The notes beneath the pieces are model-generated. The model was not told the DNA's origin. It did not search any database and saw nothing but the letters and a program-made list of their open reading frames with translations. 42,638 bases of DNA from contig JAWLHS010000004.1 of assembly GCA_041690235.1 (NCBI GenBank), positions 1 through 42,638 of the forward strand, written 5' to 3'. How positions within the stretch are numbered: the stretch's first letter is position 1; each line of letters opens with the position of its first letter. The stretch is from SLSG01 sp041690235 (lineage in GTDB: Bacteria; Bacteroidota; Bacteroidia; Bacteroidales; UBA7960). Shown one piece after another: positions 24,671 through 33,094 of this stretch. The position numbers and the translations under genes were made by a program.

Positions 24671-25249
24671 ATGTCAAAGAAAGCAACCCTGATCATCGCC
24701 ATCGCATTTCTGGCTGCAGCCTGCGGCCCGGGCTCACCACCGGCTCGTGAGACTTCAACGGTTTCACTGGAATCTGAGACCCACAGGGCCTTTTTTGATC
24801 ACCTGGCCCAACTGTGCGGACAAACATTTGCCGGGGAGCAGGTATTCCGCAGTCACCATGGAGCAGGGTGGGGGCACCTTGAGCTCATCATGCATGTCAG
24901 GGTTTGCGACGACAGCCAGATCCTGATCCCATTTCACGTCGGGGAAGACAAAAGCCGGACCTGGATGTTTCTGGTTGAGGAGGGCCGCCTGAGGTTCCGC
25001 CATGACCACCGCCACGAGGATGGCACACCGGAAGATGAAACCCTTTACGGAGGTTATGCGGATGATACCGGGACACCCTTTGTTCAGCATTTTCCGGCTG
25101 ACGAGTATACCGGCACACTTATTGAGGGTGGTGAGGGTAATGTATGGACTGTCATGGTCAGCGAGGATTTTTCCACTTTCACCTATCTTTTGGAGCGGGA
25201 CGGGGAAAAACGCTTCCGCATTGACTTTGACCTGACAAAACCATTGTAA
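24671..25249 (+). CDS. Uncharacterised small lipoprotein
   Basis: A 192-residue protein starting at 24671 (signal peptide MSKKATLIIAIAFLAAACGP, lipobox LAAAC with Cys19). An in-frame ATG at 24590 lies upstream of the promoter box and is rejected. The mature protein is a single compact domain with THRAFFDHLAQLCGQTFAGE near the start, a His-rich patch RFRHDHRHEDGTPED around 110-125, and a C-terminal beta-rich half ending FRIDFDLTKPL. I do not recognise a named family, though similar short proteins occur in marine Bacteroidota. The His/Asp patch could bind a metal, but this is speculation. It is followed 31 bases later by the alpha/beta hydrolase gene. Confidence 0.75.
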   Translation: MSKKATLIIAIAFLAAACGPGSPPARETSTVSLESETHRAFFDHLAQLCGQTFAGEQVFRSHHGAGWGHLELIMHVRVCDDSQILIPFHVGEDKSRTWMFLVEEGRLRFRHDHRHEDGTPEDETLYGGYADDTGTPFVQHFPADEYTGTLIEGGEGNVWTVMVSEDFSTFTYLLERDGEKRFRIDFDLTKPL

Positions 25250-25280
25250 AAAAGAACCATCAACATAATTTGCTTACTGA

Positions 25281-26090
25281 ATGAGGCATCAAAAAGATCC
25301 GGCGGCGATCCTGTATTATAAAACCTATCTGAACACCCCTTCATCACCATGGGTCACCCTGATACATGGAGTGGGCGGAAGTTCAGTCATCTGGTTTAAG
25401 CAGATCAGGGATTTTTCAAAGCATTTCAATGTATTGGTGGTGGATTTACGGGGACACGGGCGCTCAAGGGATTTATTCGAAGCTTATATGGGTGTGAGGT
25501 ATACCTTCGAGGAGGTGAGCCGGGACGTCCTTGACGTACTGGATCACCTGGGCATTAAAAAAAGCCATTTCATTGGAATCTCTCTGGGCACCATCCTGGT
25601 AAGGGTCATTGCCGAAATGGATCCCAGGCGGGTTGAGTCCATGGTGCTGGCAGGAGCCATCACCAGGCTGAACATCCGGTCCCGCTTCCTGGTCCAGGTG
25701 GCCAAGGTTTTCAAGCCCATCATTCCGTTTATGTGGCTTTACCGGCTCTTTGCCCGCATCCTGATGCCCAGTCGCCGACACAAGGAAAGCCGCTTGCTTT
25801 TCATCAAGGAAGCACAGAATATTTACCGCAGGGAAATCAACCGCTGGTTCAAACTCCTTCACGATGTCAATCCACTCCTGCACTACCACAACGAACGCAA
25901 CCCGGCCATCCGCACGCTTTACCTGATGGGCGACGAAGACCATCTTTTCCTGCACCCGGTCCGTAACCTGGTGGCCCACAACCCCATGGCCCGCCTCATT
26001 ACCATCCCGAAATCGGGGCATGTTTGCAATGTGGATCAACCCCGGCTGTTTAATCGTTTTGCCATCCAATTTATCGAAAAAGTGGCGTAA
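25281..26090 (+). CDS. Alpha/beta hydrolase
   Basis: A 269-residue alpha/beta-hydrolase-fold enzyme. It shows the oxyanion loop HGVGGSSVIW (29-38), VVDLRGHGRS (53-62), nucleophile elbow GISLG (99-103, Ser101), acid loop MGDEDHLF (Asp220 or Asp218) and catalytic His247 in PKSGHVCN. The triad is complete. A helical cap lies between about 130 and 200 with LMPSRRHKESRLLF. There is no signal peptide, so it is cytoplasmic. Members cleave esters, lactones or similar bonds; the substrate cannot be inferred. It lies between the small lipoprotein (31 bases upstream) and the TonB-like gene (44 bases downstream), all on the plus strand. Confidence 0.9.
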   Translation: MRHQKDPAAILYYKTYLNTPSSPWVTLIHGVGGSSVIWFKQIRDFSKHFNVLVVDLRGHGRSRDLFEAYMGVRYTFEEVSRDVLDVLDHLGIKKSHFIGISLGTILVRVIAEMDPRRVESMVLAGAITRLNIRSRFLVQVAKVFKPIIPFMWLYRLFARILMPSRRHKESRLLFIKEAQNIYRREINRWFKLLHDVNPLLHYHNERNPAIRTLYLMGDEDHLFLHPVRNLVAHNPMARLITIPKSGHVCNVDQPRLFNRFAIQFIEKVA

Positions 26091-26117
26091 ACCAGGCATT
26101 CCCTGAAGAAAACATTG

Positions 26118-26125
26118 TACCTTTA
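26118..26125 (+). promoter_or_regulatory. Candidate -7 promoter box for the TonB-C-like gene
   Basis: TACCTTTA, one mismatch from TAnnTTTG, only 9 bases ahead of the GTG at 26135. If used, the transcript would be nearly leaderless from that GTG or have a normal leader for a later start. Confidence 0.3.
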
Positions 26126-26134
26126 AGAAAAAAA

Positions 26135-26599
26135 GTGACCGAAAAGTCCAGAAAAAAATTTTTGAAGCTTCCCCGCCTGGGCGGTGGACGTGAGATGATT
26201 CAAGACTTTTTGAAGAAAAACCTGCGCTATCCCAAAGAAGCCCTGGAAAAAGGCATCGAAGGTGACGTGATCGTAAAATACCGCGTGAACGGCAAGGGGG
26301 AGGTTCTGGATCCCAGGGTGGTCCACGGTCCCGGGCACGGATGTGACGAAGAAGCTTTACGCCTGGTCAGCATGTTGCAATACGAGGGGGTGAAGAACAG
26401 GGGACTAAAAGTGACGACCAGCAACAGGATGAAGATCCCTTTCAGGATTGACCGGAAGAAAAAAAACCAGGGGTCAAAATTTAAAATGAATTACACCCCC
26501 TCCGCGAAAACGGAGGACCAGGCAGAAAAAAAGGCGGATTCCCCCTCCGCCCCGAAATCGACTTATGGTTATACCATCACCCTCGGGGACAAACCCTGA
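26135..26599 (+). CDS. TonB C-terminal-domain-like protein without a membrane anchor
   Basis: A 154-residue protein beginning at a GTG; an ATG at 26195 is a possible later start but would cut the domain. Residues 12-105 look like a TonB_C energy-transducer domain: KNLRYPKEALEKGIEGDVIVKY, then NGKGEVLDPRVVHGPGHGCDEEALRLV, followed by a final strand reading MKIPFRI. Classical TonB has an N-terminal membrane helix and a Pro-rich spacer; neither is here, and no signal peptide is visible. The tail after residue 108 is a Lys/Ser/Pro-rich linker (RKKKNQGS, KTEDQAEKKADSP) ending YGYTITLGDKP. It may be a soluble relative rather than a real TonB. The codon before GTG is part of a stop-free run, but no earlier start exists. 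Confidence 0.72.
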   Translation: MTEKSRKKFLKLPRLGGGREMIQDFLKKNLRYPKEALEKGIEGDVIVKYRVNGKGEVLDPRVVHGPGHGCDEEALRLVSMLQYEGVKNRGLKVTTSNRMKIPFRIDRKKKNQGSKFKMNYTPSAKTEDQAEKKADSPSAPKSTYGYTITLGDKP

Positions 26600-26612
26600 C
26601 AATCAACCACCC

Positions 26613-27083
26613 ATGAACAAAAGCCCGGTCATTCGACTCACCAAGCAGTTTCGTTTTGAAGCAGCCCACGCCCTGTGGAATTACGATGGAGCATGCCGTA
26701 ACATTCACGGGCACAGCTATATTCTTTATGTAACCGTCATCGGACAACCCGTCAATGATCCCAACGATCCGAAACAGGGAATGGTGATCGACTTTTCAGT
26801 CCTGAAGAAAATCGTTCAAACACGCATTCTGGAACCCTTCGATCATGCCCTGATGGTCAATGCCCACACCCCCCATGCGGAAATGGCCGAAGAAGGAGCC
26901 CTGTTCGGCAAGGTCATTGCCCTGCCCTATCAGCCGACATGTGAAAACCTCATCCTCGATTTCGCAAAAAGCCTGGCTCCTGCGCTACCGAAAGATGTCA
27001 CACTCCACTCGCTTCGCCTGCATGAAACCACCACTGCTTATGCGGAATGGCACGCCTCAGATCATCAAAACAACAGGGAGTAG
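26613..27083 (+). CDS. queD: 6-carboxy-5,6,7,8-tetrahydropterin synthase
   Basis: A 156-residue QueD/PTPS-family enzyme from the ATG at 26613, 13 bases after the TonB-like gene; an earlier in-frame start lies inside that gene. Zinc ligands are His19 (FEAAHAL), His32 and His34 (IHGHSY); the catalytic Cys28 is in GACRNIHGH, and Asp77-His78 (FDHAL) and Glu138 (HETTTAYAEW) complete the active site. It turns dihydroneopterin triphosphate into carboxytetrahydropterin, an early step of queuosine (7-deazaguanine) synthesis. No other que genes are nearby. The last 19 bases overlap the 3' end of the convergent DUF5686 gene. Confidence 0.93.
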   Translation: MNKSPVIRLTKQFRFEAAHALWNYDGACRNIHGHSYILYVTVIGQPVNDPNDPKQGMVIDFSVLKKIVQTRILEPFDHALMVNAHTPHAEMAEEGALFGKVIALPYQPTCENLILDFAKSLAPALPKDVTLHSLRLHETTTAYAEWHASDHQNNRE

Positions 27084-29563
27084 GCGAGGCGGACAGACAG
27101 GTTGTCTTTGAATTCCGGCTTGGCGTAAGGCCCGTAGCGTACCATCAGTTCAAGTCCCAATTTCGAGAACCCTGACCCCATCAGGTCGAGAAAGGCGACA
27201 CCAGACTCAAAATACCCCTTATCCATGGATGAAATCGTCACCTGGTGATGGTGGTGCGGGTTGTTTAACCGTCCGAATCCGACATTGGTCAGCACCACCA
27301 AACTGGGATTAAATCTTTTGGACCGGTAGAGGAGGTTGCCAAAATGATGCTGCCAGAACAGGGCCACATATTGGTCCGAAACGAATTCATCCATGCGCAT
27401 GGTAGAAAAGGACCTGGGAATGGACAATGAAAAAAGCCGGTAAGAAGCGGGTGCGCTGAACAGCCTGGTCCAGGGAACCGCCCCGTCAACCCAGCCTGCC
27501 CGAATGGTGAAACGCTGGTTTCCCACCATCCTGACAGCAAATGTTTTCTGAAACATGGCTTCCAGCCTCCAATAATCAAACGCCCCGCCAAAGGGGCCTT
27601 CCCAGCCCCTGGCGATATTCAGGTGCAACACAGGGACGTTCTCGCTAAAAGCCAGAATACGATCCGGGGTCAGGAGAAATTTTTCCCCGTAAGCCAACCT
27701 GAGCCGCGCCCCGGTTTCAAAGAAATGAAGTGGTTCCGGCACCCCGGAGACCGGTAAAGGGGCAAAGCGGTAATCGTCCATCAGTTGGACCTTCTCAATC
27801 GCCGCATAGGCCTTAACGGTTAAAAAATTTCGCCAGGTCCGGCCCTGCAGCCAAATATCCCGCCTATCGCTCATGTCCATCGTACGCAGAAAAAAGCGAC
27901 GAAGCACCTGGGGCGACAACAGGGACCGGGCCTCCAGAAATTCAGACCCTCCCCTTTCCTCCACGTCTCTTTTGAGGTCAAATCCCAGTTGCAGATCCGA
28001 CAGGCGGTCCAGCACAACATGTCCCCCCACTCCATATTTGAAGCGCTGGTCGCGAAATCCGTAGGCAAGGGCTGAGGAGAAACCGAAACGACTGGAAAAA
28101 CTTCGGTTGGTTTGAAGGGAAAGCCCGAGCCGCAACCCCTCCACTTCATTGTAGCCGATGAGCTCCGGAATGCCAACATCAATCCAACCCTTCCTGAGGG
28201 CCCCGGAGAATAAAGCCTCAAACCGCCCTATTTGTCCGTCGAGGTCACGTTCCCTTCCGATGCTGTCGAGGCGGGAGTAAGTATTTCTTTCCCTCCTTGT
28301 CAGGGTATCGGCCCTGTACCTTTCCCAGTACGTTTCGTCATCGACCAGGGTTTCGGGTGAAAATTCGACCTGGAAAGGAGAAAAGTCCCGCCGCCTGAGA
28401 GGAACGTCCAGCAAAATATTCTGAAGGTATGTTCTTCCATGCCCGAGTACCCTGAAATTATTCAGGTTGTTCACATTCAGGATTTCAAAATCGGTATGAA
28501 GCTGGGTCGGAAACCACTGCCGGCCATCGACCTGTTCATACTTTTGCCGGATCCGTATCCGGGCGTTTCCATTTTCACCGGCCGGCTCGGCAATGACATT
28601 CTGCAAGGCCCATCCATTGGTATTCACATACAACAAGCCCTTTAATCCCTCAAAATTCCGGTTCAGCCCCGGACGATACGAAACAACAAACACGGTGTCC
28701 CTGTTGGTAAAGGTGGTGTCTTCCAGGAGGAAAAAATAGCGGTTGAGACTTCCCGGGGCCAGGGGACTCAGAAACCGGCTTCCGGAAATTTCAATGTGGT
28801 CGTTATAAAAGGAAAAGGATTGTATCTGTGTGAACAGCAAAGCAAAGATGGGATTCTCAAAGCCGGACACCCTGGAAGCCAGTATGACTTCGTTGTCGCG
28901 TCCGGGAGGCATAAACCTTCTTTCTGTGACCGTTTCCATCATAAAAAAATGGTGATCTTCCAACAAGCTGTTCAGTCTCACTGTCATGGAGTCGGCGGTC
29001 AGGGGCTGTCCTTCAGCTACATCAAACGCCCCGGTAAAAACAAACTTATTGTAGGCATTGTAAGAAAACCCCCCACGTTTTTCCGGATGATTGGCTGTCC
29101 GGTTTTTCATCACATTCTGAATGATTCTGTGCGCCGGGTTTTCCCCCGGATAGATGACCACTTCTGCCAGTTGGACAAGCTTGCGATCCATCTCAATCAC
29201 AAGCTCTTCCTCTCCGCCGGGCACCTCAAAAACGGCCGGTTCATACCCAACATATGACAGCAGCAGGGTTTCGATGGGGCGGGTATGGGTGATGGAAAAA
29301 AAACCATCAATATCGGTCATTCCACCGCTGCGGGTTCCTTCAATGATAAGGTGAACAAAAGCAAGGGGTTCACCGGTTTCATTGTCCACCACCCGCCCCC
29401 TGACCTCTTCCCGGTCTTCTGATTTGATGGCAGAAACAGGGGAAAGTGTTGCAGATGCCACGCAAGCCATTCCAGTGACAAGGAAGGCTGTGAACAACAA
29501 ACCGAACAAACGGACACCTGCAGGCATTCCGGTGAAAGAAAACCCAAATTTAGATACGGCCAT
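27065..29563 (-). CDS. DUF5686 outer-membrane protein with carboxypeptidase-like regulatory domain
   Basis: An 832-residue predicted outer-membrane protein. The ATG at 29563 is used because a promoter box at 29598-29605 sits between it and an earlier frame start. After a signal peptide ending near CVASA comes a CarboxypepD_reg-like beta-sandwich (VRGRVVDNETGEPLAFVHL, GTRSGGMTDIDGFFSI, LLLSYVGYEP), then a region with NPAHRIIQNVMKNRTANHPEK and a long beta-barrel rich in aromatic strands, ending SVRLAYSLLF with terminal Phe. The plan is that of Bacteroidota DUF5686 proteins: TonB-receptor-like without a plug. The role is unknown. The stop overlaps queD by 19 bases tail to tail. Confidence 0.88.
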   Translation of the reverse strand: MAVSKFGFSFTGMPAGVRLFGLLFTAFLVTGMACVASATLSPVSAIKSEDREEVRGRVVDNETGEPLAFVHLIIEGTRSGGMTDIDGFFSITHTRPIETLLLSYVGYEPAVFEVPGGEEELVIEMDRKLVQLAEVVIYPGENPAHRIIQNVMKNRTANHPEKRGGFSYNAYNKFVFTGAFDVAEGQPLTADSMTVRLNSLLEDHHFFMMETVTERRFMPPGRDNEVILASRVSGFENPIFALLFTQIQSFSFYNDHIEISGSRFLSPLAPGSLNRYFFLLEDTTFTNRDTVFVVSYRPGLNRNFEGLKGLLYVNTNGWALQNVIAEPAGENGNARIRIRQKYEQVDGRQWFPTQLHTDFEILNVNNLNNFRVLGHGRTYLQNILLDVPLRRRDFSPFQVEFSPETLVDDETYWERYRADTLTRRERNTYSRLDSIGRERDLDGQIGRFEALFSGALRKGWIDVGIPELIGYNEVEGLRLGLSLQTNRSFSSRFGFSSALAYGFRDQRFKYGVGGHVVLDRLSDLQLGFDLKRDVEERGGSEFLEARSLLSPQVLRRFFLRTMDMSDRRDIWLQGRTWRNFLTVKAYAAIEKVQLMDDYRFAPLPVSGVPEPLHFFETGARLRLAYGEKFLLTPDRILAFSENVPVLHLNIARGWEGPFGGAFDYWRLEAMFQKTFAVRMVGNQRFTIRAGWVDGAVPWTRLFSAPASYRLFSLSIPRSFSTMRMDEFVSDQYVALFWQHHFGNLLYRSKRFNPSLVVLTNVGFGRLNNPHHHHQVTISSMDKGYFESGVAFLDLMGSGFSKLGLELMVRYGPYAKPEFKDNLSVRLAYSLLF

Positions 29564-29597
29564 GATCGCAGTTAAAAACCTCTTCCTGTTTCCATGC

Positions 29598-29605
29598 CAA
29601 AAGTA
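29598..29605 (-). promoter_or_regulatory. -7 promoter box for the DUF5686 gene
   Basis: Minus-strand TACTTTTG, exact TAnnTTTG, 34 bases ahead of the ATG at 29563. It shows that the longer frame starting at 29611 is not the real start. Confidence 0.55.
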
Positions 29606-29653
29606 CGTCATTGGGGGGATTATAAAAAACTGGGATTGTGATGAAATTTCTAT

Positions 29654-29661
29654 TATTTTTG
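29654..29661 (+). promoter_or_regulatory. -7 promoter box for gldE-gldD
   Basis: TATTTTTG, exact TAnnTTTG, 26 bases ahead of the TTG start of gldE and divergent from the DUF5686 promoter. Confidence 0.5.
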
Positions 29662-29687
29662 CATAAAAATCAAGACCAGCGAAACCA

Positions 29688-31016
29688 TTGGAAGATTCAC
29701 CCGAGCCTTATTCGCACTTCGTTTCTCCCCTCCTGGCAGCCCTTCAACAAATCCCTGTCGATGCCCTCATAGGCATTGGGGTGGTGGTTATTTTGCTCCT
29801 TTTCTCTGCCCTTGTATCGGGCTCAGAAGTGGCCTTTTTCTCCCTCACGCACAACCAGATTGAGCAGATCCGCAAGCTGAAGAATGCCAGGGATAAACAG
29901 GTGCTGAGTTTGCTGGAAAGACCCAAGCGCCTGCTGGCCACCATCCTGATTGCCAACAATATAATTAACATTGCCGTCATTATCATTTCGAGTTTTGTTT
30001 TTCGCAGGCTTTTCGATTTCAGCCAGCATCCGGTACTCGGCTTCCTGATCCAGGTCATTCTGATTACCTTTCTTATTTTACTTTTTGCCGAGATCCTGCC
30101 AAAGATTTACGCCTCCAAAGTTCCCCTGAAGTTCTCCGCCTTTATGGCAGCGCCCATTTTGGGGGTCAGGCGGCTATTCTATCCCCTCAGCACTTTGCTG
30201 GTGAAATCCACCAATGCCATAGACAAACGAATGGCCAAAAAACGCCCCAACATCAGCATGGATGAGTTGTCCCACGCCCTTGACATCACCACGGACAGCA
30301 CCACCACCGATGAAGAGAAAAGCCTGCTGAGGGGCATTGTCAGTTTTGGAGACGTTTTTGCCAGGGAAATCATGAAGTCCAGGGTCGATGTGGTCGCAGT
30401 CGAAGTGAACACCCCTTTCCCGGAACTCATAGAAACCATTTTGGAAGCAGGCTATAGCCGGATCCCGGTTTTCAGGGAAAGTTTCGATAATGTGGAGGGG
30501 ATTCTGTATATCAAAGATTTGTTGCCGTACCTTGAAAAGGGGGCTGACTTTAAATGGCAGGAATTGCTTCGCAATTGTTTCTTTGTACCCGAAAGCAAAA
30601 AGATCAACGACCTGCTGAAGGAGTTCCAGGAAAAGAAAATCCACCTGGCCATCGTTGTGGATGAATACGGTGGCACGGCAGGTATTGTTACCCTTGAAGA
30701 CATTCTGGAGGAAATTGTCGGGGAGATCAATGATGAGTTTGATATCGAAGAAGCCATTTACTCCAAAGTGGATGCCTCGACCTTTGTGTTTGAAGGCAAA
30801 ACCCTGTTAAAAGATTTTTGCCGGATTACCAAAACGGATTATTCTTTGTTTGCAGAGATCAAAGGGGAAGCGGATACACTTGCCGGACTCCTCCTGGAAA
30901 TCAAAAAGGAACTTCCGGCCAGGGGTGAAAAAATCTGGTTCAAGGAATTCGAATTTGAGGTGGAGGGAGTCGACCATCGCCGCATCAAGCGGATTAAAGT
31001 AAAGGTACATCCATGA
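29688..31016 (+). CDS. gldE: Gliding motility-associated protein GldE (CNNM/CorC-type CBS membrane protein)
   Basis: A 442-residue protein. The start is a TTG, as no in-frame ATG precedes the first helix, and the promoter box is well placed for it. A DUF21/CNNM membrane domain (about 21-150, with SGSEVAFFSLTHNQIEQI and AEILPKIYASKVPLKF) is followed by a CBS pair (about 195-325, ending EFQEKKIHLAIVVDEYGGTA and VTLEDILEEIVGEINDE) and a CorC_HlyC domain (about 345-440). This is the GldE plan: inner-membrane protein, perhaps a metal-ion transporter-like helper. It overlaps gldD by four bases (ATGA), so the two are coupled. GldE supports GldD function in Flavobacterium; many non-gliding Bacteroidota also carry the pair. 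Confidence 0.9.
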   Translation: MEDSPEPYSHFVSPLLAALQQIPVDALIGIGVVVILLLFSALVSGSEVAFFSLTHNQIEQIRKLKNARDKQVLSLLERPKRLLATILIANNIINIAVIIISSFVFRRLFDFSQHPVLGFLIQVILITFLILLFAEILPKIYASKVPLKFSAFMAAPILGVRRLFYPLSTLLVKSTNAIDKRMAKKRPNISMDELSHALDITTDSTTTDEEKSLLRGIVSFGDVFAREIMKSRVDVVAVEVNTPFPELIETILEAGYSRIPVFRESFDNVEGILYIKDLLPYLEKGADFKWQELLRNCFFVPESKKINDLLKEFQEKKIHLAIVVDEYGGTAGIVTLEDILEEIVGEINDEFDIEEAIYSKVDASTFVFEGKTLLKDFCRITKTDYSLFAEIKGEADTLAGLLLEIKKELPARGEKIWFKEFEFEVEGVDHRRIKRIKVKVHP

Positions 31017-31687
31017 TCAGACCGACCAGACCACATTCGTTTCCTTTTGCACCGGGCCCGGGCCGGAAGCAACACGGCAAACACCGGATAAGGACCACTT
31101 TCATGTGCTTTTTCATATTGGTTCTGTCGGGTCTTGCGCTTCCCTCCTGTTCCGGAAACTACAGTCCCAAACCGCGGGGGCACTTCCGCATTGACCTGCC
31201 GGAGAAAAACTATCAGCGCTTTGATTCCGTATTCCCCTACAGTTTTGAATACCCGGTTTACGGAACCTTCAGGCCCGACACCAGTGTGCTGGCTGAGCCG
31301 TATTGGGCAGATCTGGATTTTCCCGGCTTTAAAGGGACCCTTCACCTGAGTTATAAACCCATAGAAACCCGGTCAGACCTCCATACTTACCTGGATGACG
31401 CGCGGAATTTTGTGCAGAAGCACATTCCAAAGGCAACGGGGATCAGGGAAGAGGTCATGGTGTCGGATAACCACAATGTGTACGGAATCTACTACGAGAT
31501 CCGCGGAAGGGAGGCAGCATCTCCCGTTCAGTTCTTTGTTACGGACAGCACCAGCCACTTCCTCAGGGGGGCCTTGTATTTTCAGGTGACGCCCAACAAC
31601 GACTCCCTGGACCCGGTGATTCGTTTTCTCCAGGAAGACATTCGCCACCTGATCAATACCATGGAGTGGCGCAGCAACCCAATCTAA
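31013..31687 (+). CDS. gldD: Gliding motility lipoprotein GldD
   Basis: A 224-residue lipoprotein. The ATG at 31013 overlaps the gldE stop; a later ATG at 31103 begins the signal helix directly and is a good alternative. The lipobox is SGLALPSC, followed by SGNYSPKPRGHFRIDLPEKNY, a family-typical start, and FDSVFPYSFEYPVYGTF. It is a single compact domain ending IRHLINTMEWRSNPI. GldD is needed for gliding and SprB-type adhesin function in Flavobacterium, where it works with the T9SS-linked machinery. The T9SS-sorted peptidase at 34656-36206 is consistent with a T9SS in this organism. The stop codon lies inside a 26-base tandem repeat. Confidence 0.9.
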   Translation: MIRPTRPHSFPFAPGPGRKQHGKHRIRTTFMCFFILVLSGLALPSCSGNYSPKPRGHFRIDLPEKNYQRFDSVFPYSFEYPVYGTFRPDTSVLAEPYWADLDFPGFKGTLHLSYKPIETRSDLHTYLDDARNFVQKHIPKATGIREEVMVSDNHNVYGIYYEIRGREAASPVQFFVTDSTSHFLRGALYFQVTPNNDSLDPVIRFLQEDIRHLINTMEWRSNPI

Positions 31688-31735
31688 AACCATCCGTAAA
31701 TCAACGGGCCTAAAACCATCCGTACATCAACCGGC
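31684..31735. repeat. 26-base tandem duplication at the gldD/mgtE convergent end
   Basis: Copy A 31684-31709 and copy B 31710-31735 are the same 26 bases with two mismatches. Copy B is the last codons and stop of mgtE; copy A repeats that end, including a second in-phase-looking TAG, and also contains the gldD stop codon. It looks like a local duplication of the mgtE tail. Confidence 0.8.
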
Positions 31736-33065
31736 CGATCATAAAGTAGATAAACAATCCGATGATGTCGTTGGAAGTGGTAATAAAAGGACCGGTGGCC
31801 AGGGCCGGGTCGATCTTTAACTTATTCAGGGTCAGGGGAACAAAGGTCCCAAAAACCGAAGCAAACAAAATGACGGTCATCAGGGCGGAACTGACCGTTA
31901 AGCTCAATGCCAGGGACGGAGAGAAAAAGAAGCTGTAAGTCAGCAGAATGGCAGAGCAAACCAGGCCATTGATCATCCCCACGGTGAGTTCCTTGAACAA
32001 TTTATTGAATATCCCATCGCTCAGGGAATGGTTGGCCAGGCCTTTAACGATTAAGGCGGAGGATTGAACGCCCACATTTCCGCCCATGGCGGCAATAAGT
32101 GGCATAAAAAAGGCCATCTCAGGGTTGATGCTGATCTGGTCTTCGTAATTGGCGATGACCCTTGAACCGATGATGCCTCCAAAAAGTGCGACCACCAGCC
32201 AAAACAGACGGCCCTGAGTGATCTCCCAGATTTTATCCGACGATTCAATGTCCTGGCTGATACCGGATAGCAGCTGGTAGTCACGCTCAGCCTCTTCCTT
32301 GATAAAGTCCACCACATCATCAATGGTAATGCGCCCGATCAGTCTTCCCAACTCATCCACCACAGGCAGGACGACCAGGTCGTATTTATTCATAATCTGG
32401 GCCACTTCTTCTCCCTTCTGGGTAGCCTTAACAGAAATAATATCAGGGGTATACAGCTCAGATATCTTGCTCCTGGGGGAAGCAATCAATAGCTTTTCGA
32501 GCGACAACAAACCTTTGAGCACATCCTCATCATCGACCACATATACCGTATAGACATTTTCCACTTCCTCCGCCTGTCGACGCATCTCGCGGATGCAGGT
32601 CACCACATGCCAGCTGTAATTCACTTTCACCAGCTCCTTTCCCATCAAACCACCGGCCGTGGTGGCCGGGTAAACCAGAAGGTCGGCAATGTCCTGGGCC
32701 TGCTGCCGGTCCTCCACATGGGCGAGGATCTCACCCCGCATATCATCGGGAAGCTCATTGATCAAGTCGGCCGCATCATCAGAATCCAGGTTATCGATAA
32801 AGTCGTGGGCAATTTCCTGGGTGGAAAATGATGAAAGGAAGCGTTCCCTTACATCCTCTTCCAGCTCCATCAGAACGGCGGCGGCCTCTTCTTTGTCAAT
32901 GAGTGTATAAAGGTATTTGGCCTCCTCCAGGCTGAGCTCGTCTATGATCTCGGCAATATCTGCCGGATACAGGTCTTCCAACTCTTCAAGCAGGTAATCG
33001 CGTTGCTGTCCTTCGATGGCTTCACGAATCCTTTCGAGCTTTTCTTTTTTGGTTTCTGGTACCAT
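31710..33065 (-). CDS. mgtE: Magnesium transporter MgtE
   Basis: A 451-residue Mg2+ channel/transporter. The N-domain (about 1-130) is helical with the MgtE superhelical repeats (YPADIAEIIDELSLEEAKYL, DLINELPDDMRGEIL). The CBS pair follows (about 130-255, including VTCIREMRRQAEEV and LPVVDELGRLIGRITIDDVV). Five membrane helices fill 280-450 with AAMGGNVGVQSSALIVKGLA, the pore signature, and GPFITTSNDIIGLFIYFMIG. Length and domain order are standard. It lies 29 bases downstream of pyk on the same strand, probably in one operon, and converges on gldD. Inner membrane. Confidence 0.95.
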   Translation of the reverse strand: MVPETKKEKLERIREAIEGQQRDYLLEELEDLYPADIAEIIDELSLEEAKYLYTLIDKEEAAAVLMELEEDVRERFLSSFSTQEIAHDFIDNLDSDDAADLINELPDDMRGEILAHVEDRQQAQDIADLLVYPATTAGGLMGKELVKVNYSWHVVTCIREMRRQAEEVENVYTVYVVDDEDVLKGLLSLEKLLIASPRSKISELYTPDIISVKATQKGEEVAQIMNKYDLVVLPVVDELGRLIGRITIDDVVDFIKEEAERDYQLLSGISQDIESSDKIWEITQGRLFWLVVALFGGIIGSRVIANYEDQISINPEMAFFMPLIAAMGGNVGVQSSALIVKGLANHSLSDGIFNKLFKELTVGMINGLVCSAILLTYSFFFSPSLALSLTVSSALMTVILFASVFGTFVPLTLNKLKIDPALATGPFITTSNDIIGLFIYFMIGRLMYGWF

Positions 33066-33094
33066 GACTAATGATGTATTCTTTGCGCTTATGT

